Assembly (NCBI RefSeq): GCF_900103215.1
Contig: NZ_FNGV01000012.1
Coordinates: 1-64,000, forward strand
Length of the DNA stretch: 64,000 bases
Direction: 5' to 3'
From: Kriegella aquimaris
Lineage (GTDB): Bacteria > Bacteroidota > Bacteroidia > Flavobacteriales > Flavobacteriaceae
Under the pieces are notes generated by a model that was not told where the DNA came from, made no database searches, and was given only the letters and a program-made list of their open reading frames with translations. Within the stretch, counting starts at the first letter, position 1; the number at the start of each line of letters is the position of its first letter. The position numbers were made by a program, and so were the translations under genes. Shown here in pieces: positions 62,643 to 64,000 of this stretch.

Positions 62643-62647
62643 TGTTT

Positions 62648-62680
62648 TTTGGTTAATCGCAGTTACTTGCATTAACCAAA
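62648..62680. repeat. 10-bp inverted repeat just before the RHH gene
   Basis: TTTGGTTAAT (62648-62657) and ATTAACCAAA (62671-62680) are perfect complements, separated by 13 bp that hold a further GCA/TGC inner pair. The right arm ends 9 bp before the RHH start codon. This is a classic layout for an RHH autoregulatory operator, or for an origin hairpin. Confidence 0.6.
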
Positions 62681-62689
62681 ATTCACAAA

Positions 62690-63208
62690 ATGAATACAAC
62701 GATTAATTTAAGGGTCAGTAATGACCAGAAAACTACTTTACAGAATCTAGCCGAAGACTTTGGCTGCTCATTATCCGATTATATAAGAGATGTAATTACC
62801 ACTCACTTGGAGGATTCCTATGAGGAACTGGATGAACCGAGCATTAATTTGGATCTGGAGCCAATAATATTGGATGAAGGGCGGCCTATCCCCGGTTTTG
62901 AAAAAAGTTATGAATTTACGACGCTTTTGGCTTGGCTGTTCTATAAATACATGCAGCCAACGGACAACAATTCTATTGAGGCGATTAACGGCATCAAGTA
63001 CAAAGTCGAAAAGACCTTAAAGCGAAGTTCCTTCTCTCAAGACTTAAAGTTGGAATTTTTAAAAGTTCTAAGTGACTTAAACCGCTTCGTAGTAGAACCG
63101 GACTACTCGAACAAGCATTTCACCTTTCCCATTTCGGGCAACGCTCTATCCTTCGATTATTGTTTACTGATCAATGAATTATGGTCACTTGAAAATAAGG
63201 AACTATGA
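62690..63208 (+). CDS. Ribbon-helix-helix DNA-binding protein (element control/replication)
   Basis: A 172-aa protein. The first 45 residues form a ribbon-helix-helix domain: a beta strand TINLRVS, then a helix pair QKTTLQNLAEDFGCSLSDYIRDVITTHLED. The remaining 125 residues have an acidic linker and a helical domain of unknown type. RHH proteins of this size in Bacteroidota elements pair with ATPases. The stop overlaps the ATPase start by 4 bp (ATGA), so they are translationally coupled. It probably binds the repeats upstream, inferred. Confidence 0.75.
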   Translation: MNTTINLRVSNDQKTTLQNLAEDFGCSLSDYIRDVITTHLEDSYEELDEPSINLDLEPIILDEGRPIPGFEKSYEFTTLLAWLFYKYMQPTDNNSIEAINGIKYKVEKTLKRSSFSQDLKLEFLKVLSDLNRFVVEPDYSNKHFTFPISGNALSFDYCLLINELWSLENKEL

Positions 63209-64000
63209 GCAGTAAACAATCAATTGAAAAAGTCAAGGAGACAATCCGTGAAGACATCAGGTCCAAAGAATCTCAGCTCCTTAAAAAGAAGGCGGACCAA
63301 AATTGTCTGATAGTAAAACCGGTCAACACATGGATAGACGAGGCCAAACGCAGACCGATCCCGAATATGCTATTCAGTGAATTCTGGTATGAATACGAAC
63401 TTGCCATTCTCTATGCGGATACCAATGTCGGGAAGTCGATACTTGCCGTACAAATTGCAGAGAGTATTAGTAGTGGAATCCCTATTGACAACTTCAAGTT
63501 GGAAGCCGAGGCACAAGTGGTAGTATATACGGATTTTGAACTTTCGGATAAACAATTTGAAAATCGTTATTCCAAAGATTATAAGAACCACTATCGGTTT
63601 AGCCAAAATTTCCTTAGAGCGGAAATAAACCCGCTTACCGACATTCCGAAAGAGTATAAGGGAATCGAGGATTATTTATGTGACCAGCTCAAATCTATAA
63701 TCAATAAAAGTGGCGCCAAGGTAGTCATCATCGATAACCTTACTTTCTTGGGAAACGATAATGAAAAGTCCAAACATGCCTTGGAACTGATGAAGAAGTT
63801 GAAAAAAATAACCAAGGAGTCTTCGGTTTCCATTTTGGTCTTGGCACATACTCCGAAAAGGGACGATTCAAAACCTATCAGCAAGAACGATCTGGCAGGC
63901 AGTAAAATGCTTATCAACTTCTGTGATAGTGCCTTCGCCATAGGCTTTAGCCAGAACGACCCTAAGCACCGTTATCTCAAACAGATAAAACAGCGGAATA
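63205..64000 (+). CDS. RepA/DnaB-like AAA ATPase, 3' truncated by window edge
   Basis: 265 complete codons are visible. The RecA-fold P-loop reads ADTNVGKS (A71 to S78, with K77), an Ala in place of the usual first Gly; Walker B is VVIIDN with a following hydrophobic stretch and LVLAHTPK. The N terminus is charged and helical. This is typical of hexameric helicase/RepA-like or KaiC-related ATPases of integrative elements, probably used for replication after excision. The C terminus and stop are outside the window. Confidence 0.82.
   Translation, partial: MSSKQSIEKVKETIREDIRSKESQLLKKKADQNCLIVKPVNTWIDEAKRRPIPNMLFSEFWYEYELAILYADTNVGKSILAVQIAESISSGIPIDNFKLEAEAQVVVYTDFELSDKQFENRYSKDYKNHYRFSQNFLRAEINPLTDIPKEYKGIEDYLCDQLKSIINKSGAKVVIIDNLTFLGNDNEKSKHALELMKKLKKITKESSVSILVLAHTPKRDDSKPISKNDLAGSKMLINFCDSAFAIGFSQNDPKHRYLKQIKQRN

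Larger units (their letters stand above)
60218..64000. mobile_element. Integrative element inserted at tRNA-fMet (left part)
   Basis: Directly downstream of the tRNA come a tyrosine integrase, an unknown 312-aa protein, an RHH protein and a RepA-like ATPase, all rightward and tightly packed. Together with integration at a tRNA 3' end this is a mobilizable or satellite-type element of the kind common in Bacteroidota. The right end (attR) is outside the window, so size and cargo are unknown and no direct repeat could be tested. Confidence 0.75.

Overview
The window looks like chromosome from a marine-type member of the Flavobacteriaceae (Bacteroidota). The evidence is convergent. Promoters fit the Bacteroidota pattern (TTG/TTTG, 19-21 bp, TAnnTTTG) and genes lack Shine-Dalgarno sequences. 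Many products are Bacteroidota-type: GSCFA, DUF4230, DUF4136 and DUF5522 proteins, a putative porin, OMP_b-brl_3 outer membrane proteins, the DUF5117/5118 metalloprotease, a C-terminally extended lysyl-tRNA synthetase and a long aromatic amino acid hydroxylase. Many exported proteins carry lipoprotein signals. A genus cannot be named from the sequence alone (Maribacter/Zobellia/Arenibacter-like is a guess).

Layout. 1-320: leader and tandem promoters of an rRNA operon leaving the window to the left. 0.7-6 kb: putative porin, RNase HII, OmpA-family and TapB/DUF3108-like secreted proteins. 6.2-14.5 kb: a signalling and protease locus with a subtilisin lipoprotein, an exported TPR-CHAT protease, a convergent ECF sigma/anti-sigma pair, and a run of small surface proteins (33-aa membrane peptide, small lipoprotein, collagen-like lipoprotein, kelch-type lipoprotein). 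14.5-18.1 kb: lipB, a YqaE/Pmp3 peptide, an SGNH hydrolase and lysS. 18.4-25.8 kb: a co-oriented block of planctomycete-type cytochrome/DUF1549/DUF1553, DUF1501, a 70-aa peptide, DUF2231-cytochrome-LRR and an SLC13 transporter. 25.9-32.9 kb: a YLPxGFDxY-repeat secreted protein, a zinc metalloprotease, a Spy-like protein, a sialidase-fold lipoprotein and a nucleoside hydrolase. 33-36.4 kb: a leftward operon of a HEKIH membrane protein, ACC-deaminase-like enzyme, glucosaminidase-LysM and hemL. 36.5-41.7 kb: DUF5522, DUF4136, aromatic amino acid hydroxylase, an exported DapA/NanA-like aldolase and a CE15-like esterase. 41.8-49.5 kb: DUF4230, GSCFA, alaS, then M23 peptidase-MerR-LemA-TPM-TPM. 49.6-58.2 kb: tandem outer membrane beta-barrel paralogues, der and era. 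58.5-60 kb: NhaC antiporter. 60.1 kb to the right edge: an initiator tRNA-Met followed by an integrative element (tyrosine integrase, unknown 312-aa protein, phased repeats and an inverted repeat, RHH protein, RepA-like ATPase) cut by the window edge.

How the genes may work together. The most unusual locus is the TPR-CHAT/anti-sigma/ECF sigma trio. Its gene logic (TPR-CHAT protease beside a sigma factor and its inhibitor) resembles the protease-sigma output of type III-E CRISPR (Craspase), but there is no CRISPR and the CHAT protein appears exported and membrane-anchored. The second point of interest is the 129-bp region of the right-hand element, which combines helically phased GACAAG-type boxes with a 10-bp inverted repeat next to an RHH gene that is translationally coupled to the ATPase; this is a candidate replication origin or operator. 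Most other genes are ordinary core or envelope functions. Functions are inferred from motifs recognised by eye; no database search was run.
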